A stretch of DNA of 64,000 nucleotides from Melanocharis versteri (GCA_013397845.1 VZTG01004475.1:1034506-1098505), one strand, 5' to 3'. Shown: positions 37,504-50,991, numbered from the stretch's first letter. A program made the numbers and translations. Notes: generated by a model not told the origin, from the sequence alone.

Positions 37504-40500
37504 GCTTGTAAAATTTTAAGCTTATTCTTTTCATCTTTTGGTAGAGAAAACAAACAAAAAAATCTGTCTCACAGCCAGGACCTTGTATGCCATGTTTCAT
37601 CCCAGTCAGATGATTGATAGGCAAGTTATAAACCCCTGAAATAGTGGTTTATAATGGAAATGCTGGCAGCCCTTTAACTATAGCAGCACAAGCAGTGCTG
37701 CAATAAATACTGTGCTTCATCTGTAAACAGAAATTTAGGATGCAGTTTGCAGCCTTGACCTTCAGGCTCCAACTGTGTTTAGATCATTAAGATTCCATAA
37801 ATACTGTAATTTACAGCCTTCTGAAGGAAGAATTTGTGTGCACAGTAAAGGACGTATTCTTCATGAAAAAATGATTGCTTCCTGTATACCCATTTGGACT
37901 CATATTCTCAACCTCAATCAAAGCACTTGACAAATTTGCTGAAGTTTTAGGCATCATTTTTAGCCTTGTGTTTGTCCTAATTCACAGCTCTCTGGATCTG
38001 TACTATGTTTTCTGTCCTAGAACTTGAATTAAAAAGAAAGGTGGATTTTTTTCTTTATTGCAGGAGGGTTGCAGCCTGCTTGTGCTTCTCCACTACAGGG
38101 GAACTGATACATCTTTTATACATATTTTTTTTTCTATGGTTCACGCACACATTCCCATAGCTATAGTCTCTTACTGTATATAGGTACTTAAAAAAAATAA
38201 ATGTTTCATTCCAGTCAATGTCATAGGGCAATATTTGGGCATAATTGACGCAGTATGTCTCTGTAATGAGAAGTAACATTAATCAAAGTTACTAACAGAA
38301 TTCAGATTACATATTTTTTTTTAATAATTGGATTAGGATATTTGACTAAATGTAAGTAATCATGATTGACATTGGCAGGTTGTTCAATACAGTAAATGCT
38401 GTAGTTTTGATGCTCATCCATTTTAACTGAACTTCCTGACATTGAACTGCAAATTTGACAACAGCACATGTTCCCCATGATCTCTATTTCCAACTGAGCT
38501 GGAAATACACAAGTACAGCTTTCATCAGGGTATTTTAGTCTTATCCAGAAATTTAGGCAGAATGAAAAATAATAGGTTGAGGAATATCCTGCTTTGCAAA
38601 AGTTACCCTGGGACTTGATTTGGGGTTAGGAGAAAATTGCTGACTTTTATTGTACCTGAAGAATTTCTTTGATTCCCAGTGGTAACCCTGGGTAGACTTT
38701 CTATTTCCAGAATAAATGTGTAGGAATAAAATAGGATTGCTATTGTCATTTTTCATTTATCTCTCTTTGTTTCTCATAACATAATCGTAACATTGATAAT
38801 GATTTTGATTTATAATTTGTCATTATTTTAATGTTATAATTTTGTTTCTTACCTTTGGCCATTTCTTGATTTCCACTCAGAAACATTTCTGTGTGTTTTC
38901 TGATGATCATATTTTGCTACTAAAGGTAATAATCATAGATTACACAGCAGCAGCAGGCACAAGGTTAATGTAAGAACAGAGGCTTTGTTACTTTAGGCAC
39001 TGTACAGGGAAAAAAAAAAAGATTTCAAGCATATTGTCCTCTCCATGAGATGGTCAGCCTCACCAGAGCCATAAAAAGATTCCAATAATACTGATCATGT
39101 CATGCTTTTACATGGTTTTCCCTCTACAGAAATACCGAGCAAAACACTGACACCAGCAATATCAGGGATAGCAAGACAGGGTGGATCCTCCTGGTGTTCA
39201 TAAATACTGAGTTCAAATCTGGTGTTTGCCTAGACTCAGCAAGAGGGTTCTCCCTGTTCCTTGTGTATTTTGTTGTACTTCTTATATTTGCTGATCCGCA
39301 CAGCTTCTGACAGCCTGTCAGGCTGATGTGTCTGTCAGGTCTGTGTGTGTGCAGTCCTTGGGTACTCACAGAGAGCCTCTCCCTGAGCTGAAAGGCAGAG
39401 CTCTTCAGGGCACAACAATATTGCAGAGAAATGAGATAATGAAGCAAGCTTCCTGGAGTATCAGGCATGGCACACTCGGTGCAGGGAGATCTCCACTCTC
39501 GCTGAAAGTGTCACAAATCTTCAGGTCCAGGTCTAGTTTTCAGATTTGATGGGTGCTGTTGATACCAGATGGATCCAGTAGTAAGTATGCAGGATTTCCT
39601 AGAATCCCCTGGCATGCTCCCCCAAAATTTTCAAATGTAAAAGAGTCACTAAAATCACAGTTTGTGTCTTCAGTCTTTAAAATTAAAGCCAAAAAGAGGT
39701 GTACAAGGGCTCAGGCTGTCATTTCTGCTCCAGTTAGGTGGGTTTTATTTTTAATGGACCACTGCTTAAGGATCAGTTATGTCCTGACTGACAGTTCTTT
39801 AAACAGTTTTATAAAAAAGTCGAAGTCAACTTGTGTAAAACCTTTCTTTTAAAGGTTTTATCCTAGCGTGCCAAGTTTATCCTGTCCATTAAGGCTGTAT
39901 GCATCTGCCACCACTGTTTATGGAATTGTTACAGGGGTGATTGTGCTTTGTCTAATAGATGTGATTGAGTGAATTGAGTAATAAGTAGGTGAAAAGTAAG
40001 CAATCTGTGTTTTCAGCAAAGACCTCCAGCAGTTTTTATTGCTCATTTGTACCAGTTAAACTTCTTCCTTTTGCTTCTTTTCATCATGCATACCCAAGTG
40101 TGACATTAACACTTCATTGGGCTAAAGAATTACAACAAATGGGTACATTTTAATGCACTGAACAAAATACTGGCAGGAGGCAAAGATAGATTGTGCCCCC
40201 TGAATCTGACATAATGAAATGAAAGAAAAATCAAAAGATGTTTTTAGTACCATTCAAAAAAGTCAGCTTGCATCGCTGCTGAACTCGTGCCACTCGAGTG
40301 TGTGTTGTTCTCCAGAGCAAACATTTTCCTTTCAGATTGAGATTTGTTATGTACATTCCTGACATGTGTAGATTCTACAGGATTTATTTCTGCTTTGCTG
40401 GTAAACTGCAGCAGATTCTCAGGTTTCAAAATACACAGGCCCTAAGAGTCTAGTTTCTAGAGATATGTTTAGTGGGAAAATTAAAGACCTTATTATATCT

Positions 40501-42118
40501 CCATGTGTAAACAAGCTGCTCATTGGATTTACAGAGGACAAGCATTAAAGATGCAAATATCCTGCTAATCTTAAACAGTAACGTGGGTAAACATGGAGTG
40601 CAATGTCACCTGCAAAATGAAACAAAACCCTAGCCCAGAGTTTCTACCGAAGACAGTAGTTCTGTCTCATTGTATAAACTCTGGAGATCTGTTTTTTCAT
40701 TTCGAAGTCTATGTTTATGACTTCAAGTAGAAAACATTCCTGTCCCTTTGTGGTAATATTTGAGATGTTTTTTGACTGACTTGAACCAAATGCATGGACT
40801 ATTTTTATTGTTCTGCTTTGTATTATGTGGAGCAGAGAGTGATTTGGTGCGGTGTCGATGATCCTTAGTGTGGGAAATACTGAAATAATTCATGTTTCAC
40901 TGGCAGCAGTAGATAATGTTCTGTCTCTATTATCTGCCATGTGCAATTTGTAAGTACAATGCTAGAATTATGTTGGGGGAGAAGGAAAGAATTGTGTGCT
41001 GGTTGTAGAATAGTGTACCTCAGATTTTGCCATTCAGTCAGAATAAATGAATTTTTGTCTTCCAGCACAGCAATGATTTCCTACCTGACTTCTGACCCCC
41101 ATACTTTGCATCTTTCAAAATTTGCGACTCCTTTCTTCCATAATTTTTTTTCACAGCTTATAAACAGAGTTGTGAACTTACTTGTGCATTACTTGTTTCT
41201 CTGTCAGTCCCTTCTCTGGTGTTTCTCTGCTCTGCAGTTGTTGTTCAGCTCCCTTCTCTCTGATAGGCCTTTGTCCAAATGTATTTTTTACACCCAAAAT
41301 GCTTTCCCATTTTCCTCCGCCTTATTCCTTTGAACTTTACAGTGTTTGAGCAGTGAGACTGTGGTTTATGCAATTGTGAGTGTGGAGCAGCAGATTTATC
41401 CTAGCACACACCAGTAGCATTTACTAGGCTGATAATGCTCTTACCAATCCCTGCTATGGTTATTATTTTTCTCATGACTGATAACGATGCTGAATTATGC
41501 CCTTTCTTAACACTGAGGAGATGCAGTAAAGTGAGTGAAAGTCATACTCAAAACACCTGATCCATCTGAGTGGCAATAGAGATGTTTTTTCCTTTGGAAT
41601 CACTGATACATGTAATAGCCACGAATTAATGACTGTATTTGTTGTCTTGTAAATTTTTACTATTTAAAGAGCATTTGCTGCATAAATACTACTGAATTAG
41701 CCATCTGCAGAGCTGTAATTATGGCAGACTTTAAAGCTTATTTAAACAGAGAACATGAAAATCTTTTCATTACACCTGCAAAAGCAGAAAACCACTGTAA
41801 TCAGGGATTATGTCATGGCTTGAAAACAGATTTCTCACTTCCTTGATATGAAGGGAAACCTGTTTTTACATATATTAATTTATTTTTCCTCTGTGTACTT
41901 CTCATGAATTTTCATCCATCTTTTTAATTAGGTTGATTTGTATACTTGCAGAGTTCTCTCTGTACAATACATCAGACCCATTATGTTTGTGATCCAGTAA
42001 ATATTACAATATTGTAATTAATTGTAATTAACCCATCATTAGTTGTCCTGAAGACAAGACTTTGTCCAGGAAATAAAATTCCTCATGCTTCCCACAAATG
42101 TGCATGGTTTGGCCTTGC

Positions 42119-42135
42119 AAAAAAAAAAAAAAANA
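42119..42135. repeat. Poly(A) run with one undetermined base
   Basis: Fifteen A are followed by an N at 42134 and another A. The N reflects unresolved length or sequence in the homopolymer. Confidence 0.8.
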
Positions 42136-44515
42136 CATTTATTTGAATATGTGGCCTGACTGGATGTTTTAGCCCATTTCACAGCAGTTCTGCTGACTGT
42201 AAAAGCCCTGTCACAGCTGTTCTGTGAGCTCAGTGCAGAGCTCTCGTGCCAGTCTCCAGGAACTCTTGTGGTTAGGATGCAGCTCCACTCCGTGTCCCTT
42301 GCTGGCAGATCTTGCTTGGTCTGCACTTGTGGTGCTAAATAGGGCAAGAATATTTAGTTCCAGAAGAAAAAAAAAAATCTACTGTGATCTCAGAAAGCTG
42401 TACAAAGTATTAGAGCCTGAATCATTTATTAAACATGGCAGAAACTTCATATTTTATGCATTATTTTATCTTTATTATAAACTGTAGGACTGGTAACATT
42501 TTCTAGATCCAAGAAATATATGATTTCCCATTTTTGATCATGACAGATAAGAAGCATTCGTGTATGGCTGAAATATTAGCCAAGAACACTTCTTGGATAT
42601 AGTACAGAAATAGATGGAATTCATTGGGAAAATAGTTAATATGCAATATTCCCCCATTAACATATTACCCAGGCAATAGAGCTTAGAAATGTGTTGATGA
42701 GATCATTAACAAGAAAATTACCTTAACTGGGACTTTAAAAAAGTGTGAGTTTTGTGTGTGTACCTGCTACTGAAGGTAATGATATAACTTTAGGCATTTC
42801 TTTGAAGATGCATTATGTATTATGACATAATCTTTTATCCCTCGTTAACTCTTACGATAATGACCTGTGGTAATGGTCTCATGTCACATGAGTTATTTAG
42901 GGTGATAAACCCAGTCAGGATCAGAACTGGAGATCAAGGTCAAGCCAGTTTCCTGCATTAAGCACTGGACACTGCGTGCTGCTTTGTTCAGAAATGGGAT
43001 TCCTCTTTAGGAAAAGGATGTTTTACATGATTTCTGAATAAAATCCCTATGAAGCCATCAGAACATCAGCTGTGAGCCATTTGGAAATAATTTTATTAAT
43101 TCACTTCCCTCAAGTTCTTCAAAATAGTAGCACATCTGCTTTGAATTTGAGTGTTTCAGACTGAGACATCCTTAAAAGACAGATAGTTTCCTCCAAATTA
43201 TTCACACAAGCGTGTGTTTCCTTCACTTGAAAAGCAAGTGTAGCATAAATCATTCAAAGAACAACATGCCTACATTTGTTACCAACAGCTACATTGTTTG
43301 AAATTTAACAAAGAATATTTCATACCAGTTGCTGCCAGCAAATAACATTTTAAAATACGGTTCTATCAATTTTTTTCAATGCATCATCACTCTTTTAAGT
43401 ATAGATGTAAGTCCTTGTTCTAAGGAACCGCAGAAGAAGTACTGGTGGATTTCAAGGAGTTTTTACATCTCCATGGGGTGTACATCATTCTCTCATCAGC
43501 TGCATACGGGGTTTGGAAGCTCTGTGGCAAAGACTCTGTTAGTGGGTTCTGTGGCTTCTTCAGGAATTTCTACATAAAGTTGCTTAATTAATTTCTGTAA
43601 AACCCTGGAGAAAATAATGCCTGATTAGAGGACTGCTCTTTAGAAGTGACAAATAGTGCCTTGCAACTTCTGAAGAACAAATGCATCCTATTTTTATTTT
43701 TTTATTTCACTTCTGTGAAGTCATTCTGTACTGTTGAAGCTGTGGATTGGATTCCCCTTACCTACTGATCTTGTTTACTCCAAAGCAAGAAAGAAATCAG
43801 CTCCTAAACTCAGCAAATTTTCACCAGGAGAAAAACTGTGAGTGCATGGTCATCTTGATGTTCAGCACTGGCAAATAGATATTTTATTGCAGCCTGATTT
43901 TACTCAAAATCAGTCTTTAAGATAGTCAGGCTTCTTAGCTCCATTATTCTTATTTGAGGCTGTTCCAGAACATCAGTCCTCTCATGATCTGCTACTTGCC
44001 TCAAGTTGCCAGCTTCTATTTGTTCATGGTTATTATATATTATACTAGACACTGTTTGCTATCAAAAGTCACAAAAACTAGGAAGGGAAGTAATTACTGT
44101 TTATTTAACAAAAGTGAAAAAGTTTGGCTACAGGTTGTCATAGATTCAGTAGTTCATTTTTTTCTTGGCCATTGCAGAACACTCTCCTATTATCAGAAAA
44201 TCAAGCTTAGCATTGTTAGCTTTACTTTATGTCAATCTTTTCTGTTGGCAGAAAATATTTAACTATCAAAAGAATATTTTCCTTACATGTTTCAGAACAG
44301 AAATGAAAGTGAATGTTTTCTGTGAATGTTGAGTTTTGGTTATAAAAAAGTCCTCAATCAACCCTTTCTTGGCTTCAATTCTTTAACAGACCTACTGCTT
44401 TCTCTGTAGGATTCTGAGTGCTCTTACATGTGCTTTGGAATCTGGTATTGGTGCACTCGAGGCCCTCACGAAGATTTGAAGCTGTCAAGGTGCATCAAGC
44501 TGAAAGCTAGGCTAG

Positions 44516-44534
44516 AGTTAGGGTTAGGTTAGGC
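44516..44534 (+). repeat. Short telomere-like patch
   Basis: The string agttagggttaggttaggc contains one perfect TTAGGG-type step and one degenerate step. It is too short to be called an interstitial telomere array. Confidence 0.35.
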
Positions 44535-45426
44535 TTTAATGATCCTTCAGTAAGAGATTAGTGTGTTTAAGGACAGTGCACCCCTTACCTTTAAAAAGTA
44601 CTGCAATCAAAGAGAACTGTAGGGAAATAAAAGATAATGTATCTTGTAACCCGCTACTCTTCCAGTTTGGCTTCTCTTTTTCCCTTTGTTTACTTGGCAG
44701 GCACTCAAGCCAAGCATTGAGACACTTCACAGAGCTGCCAAAAGCAGGATTCATTTTTTTTAAGGAGGCCTATTTAAAACGGACCTCTCAGAAATGTACT
44801 CAAACCTGGAATAATTACCTCCTTGTGGTCCCATGTCCCAACAGGACTTTGTTCATGCAGACTTACCATAATTGACTCAATTAGAGGTGTCCTAATGCCT
44901 GTCTTTTATGCAAGATAGATTTGTATCTATAAATTTGAGTTTATCTGGTTTACCACTGTCACGTACCGATGCCTTTGAAACGCTTTTCAGTTGGTTAGAC
45001 TTTATTTGGGTTTGATATCTCGATTACCTGCAGCTTATCAACTGCTGCTAACATGTAAATACGTCCCTTTCAGACAGACACTCACCTCTCAGTGTACATG
45101 ATTTTAAACACATTCCTTTCTGGAATATTTATTGGTAGAACCATTTGCAGCCTGTAAACGAGAGCACTAAGGGAAGGCTTTGATGGCTCTTTAAAAAAGG
45201 AGAAGGGTGTGTGGGAAACAAAAGTTAGGAAAAACATACTACAAACAGAGGATACTTAAAAATGACATGCTGAGTTTGTGGGGACTTAGGGCAATGAAGG
45301 AGTGGTGACATTTACAGCTGAGTTGCCCTGGGTGGTTGGCTGCCACATCCCCATCTTCCCTGGACATTTGTTGTTCCATCCCACGGCCCCAGAGCCAGCG
45401 CCTTCCAGCAGGGAATAAACACTGTA

Positions 45427-45443
45427 GGAAAAAAAAAAAAAAA
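45427..45443 (+). repeat. Poly(A) run followed by GGGG
   Basis: A run of about 16 A occurs in gtaggaaaa... and is followed by ggggttcc. It is a simple homopolymer. Confidence 0.6.
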
Positions 45444-45589
45444 GGGGTTCCTCTGGATCAGCTGTAATGACATGCAGTGACACTTCACCAGGGCATGCAT
45501 TTCCTCCTGATAAAAGCTAATCTTACATGGCCAGCAGCTATAATTTTGTAATTATAGACCTTCTGCCACAATAGTGCTGTGGCATAAAT

Positions 45590-45649
45590 ATAAATAAATA
45601 GAATAGGTAAGATAACAAAATAGATAAATAAATAGAATAGGTAAGATAA
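45590..45649 (+). repeat. Two-copy tandem duplication, 34-bp period
   Basis: A 26-base unit beginning ataaataaatagaatagg occurs at 45590-45615 and again, identical, at 45624-45649. An A-rich spacer (caaaatag) lies between. Perfect identity suggests a recent local duplication. Confidence 0.8.
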
Positions 45650-46069
45650 AACTGCATGTGGGTGTCAGAAAGGTTTAAAAAATAAGAAGAGAGGAAAGGA
45701 GAAGAACCACTGGTGATCAAAAGGAAAAGGATCCCAGAGGAAGAAGGGAAACTTTCTGCATGTTCGCTGCAGAATTTTCTGAGGTGCAAACTTGTGTAAA
45801 TAAACCAGTATAGATCATCCTGCGCTGTTTCCAGAGAAGATTTTATGATATCTTTGTGCCCTACAATAAATAACCACTGTGTGGAAGTCCCAACATGTAA
45901 ATATTGTTATTAGAGTGCATTTACTTTTTTACCAAGGTGATTGTGTTTTATGTCTTAAAAACACAAATGAAAACAGACTCCTAGGTGTAAGAAAAGTGCA
46001 TTCAAAATTGAACAGTATCAGGAGAAAGGGAAATTCGGAGAATCCTTGTTCTGGTGTGTTTTTTGTGCC

Positions 46070-46088
46070 TTTTTTTTTTTTTTTTTTT
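46070..46088 (+). repeat. Poly(T) run beside assembly gap
   Basis: A run of about 19 T is followed by ACTT and then unknown bases. The run probably caused the gap. Confidence 0.7.
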
Positions 46089-46092
46089 ACTT

Positions 46093-46120
46093 NNNNNNNN
46101 NNNNNNNNNNNNNNNNNNNN
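46093..46120. other. Assembly gap (28 N)
   Basis: Twenty-eight undetermined bases lie in the intron between exons B and C. The true missing length is unknown. An open frame that spans the gap is meaningless. Confidence 0.98.
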
Positions 46121-49100
46121 GGAGAGTACAAGAAGAAACAATTCAGGGAATTATAAAATTGAGTTTGTGAGGATGCTGTAGTCATAGCACATTGTGCTGT
46201 AACTGGAATAGGCAGAGGCTGCCCTTAGCATTTCTCTGTAAACAATTTTACTGTGATTCCGCAGAGAAAACCTGCACTCGTTTCATGTGGGACAGTAGAC
46301 TTACCATCGTGTCCTAATGATTTAATAATTACCTTTCAAAATCTCAAACGTGGGCTCTTAGATAGGACTCTGTTTGTAAGTGCCTGAATAATTCATCTTG
46401 TGTTGTACATTACCTTCAGACAAAATTTTCTTGTAAGCTAAAAAATCGTTTTTCGTGACAAGAATAATGTGGTAATCTTGTTTCATCGTGTACTGTCCAG
46501 TTGCTCTAATATTGAAGTTGTGTTCAAGTCAATATATTTTTAGTGTGATCTGTCATTCAAGAATTTGTCAAATTCCTTCTGGTCTAGTGGGTGTGACAGT
46601 GCCTCCTTATTTGTGGTTATGTAGAACAGCATTTAATGGCATTATTTTGATCAGTAATGCTTGTGTTCCTAGGCCTGCCAAGGGCTTATAAAAGTTACAG
46701 AAGAGGCTCTCTATCATTTCATTACTTTGCTAAGGCTGTTTACTTTGTTTGTAGCCCTTTTATCTCTTTCAGTGGTACTGCCTGAAGTTATTGATTGAGT
46801 TTCCTGCTTCAGTGTTACACTTTTCAGGTCACTGGGATGTGTCATAGGAACAAGCCCATTAAGATGAATGATGTGTGTTGTAATTTCATTAGTGTCATCA
46901 ATAATGTATTACAGTTTGCTGTTTAGGAGTGTCTTTTTGTTTCGTGGGGGTCAGGCTGATCGTGTGAATTATATTTATAAGATTGAAATAGTTAAAGATG
47001 AAGGTAGATACTTAAGCAATTAGGCCAGAAGCTGGAATTGTTGTTTTGGAGGTGTAGGCTACAAAACCAATTTGTGTTAAGGAATGTTTAAGTAATTGAA
47101 TTTCACAGTGTAAATTAAAGTCTCTTGCTATCATTCTGCATGTTGTGGGCGCATGGTGATACCTTGTGTCAATGAAATGGCTGGGGTTTATTTTTCAGTC
47201 CTTGTATAATCTTTAATGAAAACACTTTTCTGACTTGTAAAGGCTTGGAAGTAATAAACTGAACTGACCATTTTTTTCATTTGATGGAGCTTCAGCAGAG
47301 ATAAGAAGTAAACTTGTATAAATTGATTCTCATGAACATGCATAAAGAGAGAAATCATTTTATGAGACAAAGGGGTGGCATGGCTTGCCAAGCAAAGATA
47401 AGTAATTGGAAAATACAAGATCCAAGTGAGAACTCCTAGCAGAAAATCTGAAAAAAGCAGGTGCTGTATTATGTTACTTATTATTATTTGAATACATAAA
47501 AAATAAAAATTAGGTTCTGTCATACTATGTAATCAGCTATTGTGAAGTCATATTACTATTTCAGAAGTTAAGACATTATTTTTCAGTTATGACAGTAGAC
47601 TGCTTGTCTCTTTCGTTCATCAAGCATACAGGCTTCTCTCATCAGGCACTAATTTGCCCTGCATTCAGGTGGGGTGGACTAGGAATACTTGTTTTCACTT
47701 GGATCACCTGCCTATGGATTTACTGTGGAATCACCAGTGATTCCAGAATCACAGCAGTAGGTTTAAACTGTATTAACACCCTTCTGTGTCAGGGTAAAGC
47801 TTCTTTTTAGCCCGTGTGCCTTGTTTAGAGCACATTTGAAGATGAGACATGAGGTCTGTTCCTATTCACCACAGACATTGTCTCAGCAGTCCCCAAATGT
47901 TCCAGTGTTCAGGCCATCCTCTCTCTGGAGTCTAGTTTCTGGCAGTCTAAGTCAGTGTTGCTCTGCTGATGGTTGCTGTCTTAGGATGTTTTTATAAGGA
48001 ATAAAGGAATAGAGGGATCAACAACCAGATCAGGGCACCATTGTTGTAGGCATTTGGAGTAGAATTCCAGCTCAGTCAAACTCTCCGAGCCACCAGCAAC
48101 CAGATCTCTGCTGAGGGTAGAAAGAAATGTGATTATCTCTAGCACTGTCCTTGCTGTTGGAGGTGTTTGAGGGGCTGTGAGCAGGCTTCCTTCTCCCTGT
48201 GAACTGCAGGAACTATAGAGGAGAGTTCTTCAAAAGCCTGGTTCTGCCTGCACTGATCTCAGCAGGAGTCCCTGAACCGAGGGAGCAAAATCAATCCCTG
48301 CTTTGAAAAATGCAGCATCTCCCATTGCACAGCCTACCCTTAAAAACCGACCAACCAAGAATTTATCTGGTTCTCAACATACACAGTTTTCATTTACTGT
48401 ATCACAGAGACTGCTCTGGGACAGTCCACGAGATAGCTTGGGTCACCTCTGAGCATGAGCTGTGCCACAGTTAGGGAGCAGTAGCATCAGCTCAGAGCTG
48501 AGGAGGCAGGGAGTTGTCCTGTGGCTGCTGCAGTGCAAGCTGAGGAAGTTCTTGCCACATCTGCCTGTTTCTGCCCCCTTGATGGGGCTTTCTGTCCCCA
48601 CTGAGCTGTTCTTGCACGCACTCCTAACCTGCTTCTGTCTAAATGGTGTGTGTCAGCGATGACCTATTGTTTAAACTGTCGTTCTGCTGCAGTGTTGCAT
48701 TCAAACCCTTTCTCTGTTGTGTTTAGATCTCCAATGCATTGCATTTCACATCCCTTGAACTGTCTGGATGTATTGCTGTCAGGGGATGAAAAGTTTACCA
48801 TTCTTTCTGCACATTGCTGGGTTTGAATGTATACCAAATATAGGGAGGCAAAAACATAGACCGAAAAATTGCCTTTTGAGGACAGGAATTATTTCCTATC
48901 TTTGACAAAAGCAGCCTCTCATTCTAAACATTTTTTTAAAACTGAAAAACATGGCAGGAGATTGAGGGTGTTCTGTGGTGTCATTTATTGGGCTACTTGG
49001 TTACCTTGCCCCAAGGCAGGCTGGCAGTTAGGTGATTCATAGAGTGATGAGATGCACTTTTGTGTTCAGCTGTCTTGTGTAAATAAACTGGACGGATTTA

Positions 49101-50167
49101 TTACTAATTTGGTGTTGCCATTTGGCCTGTGCTGCCCTGCCATTCGGTTACTAACAAAGTGTGTGAGTTGTCCTGTTTCTTGCTGGGTTTTCTGTGAAAC
49201 AGTCTCTCCCCTGCCCTGAACACCTGTCCTGTGTTTAAGGATAAGGTCCTGAACCAAATCACTGTAGCTTTCCTGTTTCAAATTTCATTCACTTCTGTTT
49301 GCAATCAAAGGAGCTCCTGGGTGGAGATTTATGATATTTATGTGCTCTTCTAATTAGTATAATGATTACACCTGTTTTTGGATAACATTTATAGCCTGCT
49401 TCAAAGAGCCTCATTAAAATCACTGACTGGCTTTGAATTCTGAGCCCTCCACACCTCATACAGATAGCATTTCCAAGGGATCACGCAATACTCTTGCATC
49501 TGTTTTTCTACAAACCATTAAAAATTTTTGCAGATATTGCTGGAAAACACAGATTTTGTTTCACAAGGGTTTAGCTGTGTGTGCTGTTTGCTTCCTTCCT
49601 CTAGTATGGGACATTAAAGATGGGTTACTCTTGTTCTGAAACCACAAAGGGTTATTGATGAAATAAAGTCTCTGCTGAAGGCAAGGAGAGTTTTACCATT
49701 GACTTCAATGCAGCTGGAATTTCGCCTCTGAAGCGTGAAATAAATAACGTGAGCAGATAGGAAAAACAAAAACAAAACCAAACCTGTGCTGAGGGTTCAC
49801 AGCAATAACCAAACTTTTTTTAGAGGGGAATAAATGTAATCCATCTGAGACACAAAATCCTTCATGAGGGGTGTGATAGGTCTAGGCTCATGCTTTTGAA
49901 TAAAATCATGAATGGTCAAAGAGGAATGTGAGATTTCTTTGATGGATTTAGTGACTGCTCCAATGTAAGTACACGTTGTTCAATGAATAGATTCAGTTTA
50001 CAAAGGCATAATAAATATGCATTTGCCTCTCTGCCATGGGTCAGCTTTACTGCGCATAATATGTATCATCTGTAAGCTGTGGCTGATACTTGCAGGGTTT
50101 CTTGATGTCTTTTGATGGATTGTTTTTGAGTAAAAATGTTACCATTCTCTCCATTGTTCTCTTTCAG

Positions 50168-50366
50168 AAATATCCTTTACAGACTGGATGACAGGACCAG
50201 CCAGTTTTCAGTACTGCTGGAGGCACTGGAGCACTGCAAACTACATCAGTCAAATGAGACCCTTCAAGAATCCTTGTCAGAGGTGCTGAGCAGCATCAAT
50301 TCAGCTCAGGTTTACTTCAAAGCAGGACTTGATGTGTTTGAGACTACCTTAGCTGGAAAGAAATGA
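50168..50366 (+). CDS. NAALADL2: NAALADL2 terminal coding exon C with stop codon
   Basis: The acceptor tctctttcag ends at 50167. The first A completes the split arginine codon and the frame then reads NILYRLDD and continues to TGA at 50364-50366, giving 66 residues including the split arginine. The segments SNETLQESLSEVLSSINSAQ and VYFKAGLDVFE match the end of NAALADL2. The corresponding PSMA end also has a helix running to its C-terminus (SEVA), so the domain finishes normally. An N-E-T sequon in QSNETLQ is a possible N-glycosylation site, consistent with an extracellular C-terminus. An open frame starts slightly upstream at 50136, but that part is intronic and its ATG is not a start. Combined with exons A and B this gives 162 residues, about the last fifth of a protein of roughly 800 residues. 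Confidence 0.95.
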
Positions 50367-50926
50367 GAGGATTCTCTGCATTCTAAGACATTTGTTTACA
50401 ACTTGCTAAACAAAAGTTTGACTTGGACCAGAATTGCTCTGAGGATCAAACCTTGCCTTCAGCTGGCGCTTAAAGGTACTGCAACACGTGGTTTAAGAAA
50501 TGTAAAACAGTATTTTGCACTGTTCACAGAATATCTCAAATGTCTGTTCCTGAATGTATAAAACATAAAGAGAGGGAATAACACTTCAGAGATGAATTTT
50601 GGAAGGACATCTGCTGTATTTTTGTATGTAAAATTATGTTTTTATGACTAAGAGCTCAATCATGCGAAGTACCGAGCACGTCCTGCGATGTGCTGCAGCC
50701 CTGGTTCTGAGACACCCCAGATGTGCACCCAGGGGAGATTTCCATTTCCTCTGTCAGAACAATCTGACTCAAGCTCCTTAAGGTTTTCAGCAAGCTCATC
50801 TTCTTCCTTACTCTGTTCAGAGTGAGTAGTTGAAGGATGTGGCGTTTCCGTGGGTATCCAGCACCGGAGTGGAAATGCACAGAACACCTTTACAGGTGCA
50901 ATCCAACACCTTTACTCCTGTGGAAC

Positions 50927-50932
50927 AATAAA
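50927..50932 (+). terminator. NAALADL2: AATAAA polyadenylation signal, first of pair
   Basis: This is a canonical hexamer in ggaacaataaatacctc, 561 bases after the stop codon. The downstream sequence is only weakly GT-rich, so the second signal 59 bases further on may be the main one. Confidence 0.5.
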
Positions 50933-50985
50933 TACCTCAGTTCTGAGAATACAGATAAACTTTGATTATTCCATTCCTGTATGAA

Positions 50986-50991
50986 AATAAA
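50986..50991 (+). terminator. NAALADL2: AATAAA polyadenylation signal, second of pair
   Basis: This canonical hexamer in gaaaataaagagttg is followed at once by a T/G-rich element (ttgttttctctaatgttt). It is the best-looking proximal 3' end for the gene, predicting cleavage near 51005-51015. Confidence 0.6.

Larger units (their letters stand above)
35589..50167 (+). other. NAALADL2: NAALADL2 intron between exons B and C (14,579 bp)
   Basis: This is a GT-AG phase 2 intron: donor gtacgg, acceptor attgttctctttcag. It is mostly AT-rich unique sequence without recognisable CR1 or LTR copies, unlike the shorter intron before it. Contents I can name are a T-run near 37485-37503, a 16-bp perfect palindrome at 42003-42018, an A-run with one undetermined base (42119-42135), a telomere-like patch (44516-44534) and an A-run near 45427-45443. 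There is also a two-copy 34-bp tandem duplication (45590-45649), a T-run followed by a 28-base assembly gap (46070-46120) and a 9-bp-arm inverted repeat at 47726-47745. ORFs here are short and unconvincing. Confidence 0.9.

Noticed and set aside
44516..44534. Interstitial telomere array
   Set aside because: Only about two TTAGGG-like units are present. That is too short to indicate a fusion point or a true array.
50136..50167. In-frame ATG upstream of exon C
   Set aside because: This lies in the polypyrimidine tract and acceptor region. Homology to NAALADL2 and the split arginine codon place the exon start at 50168.
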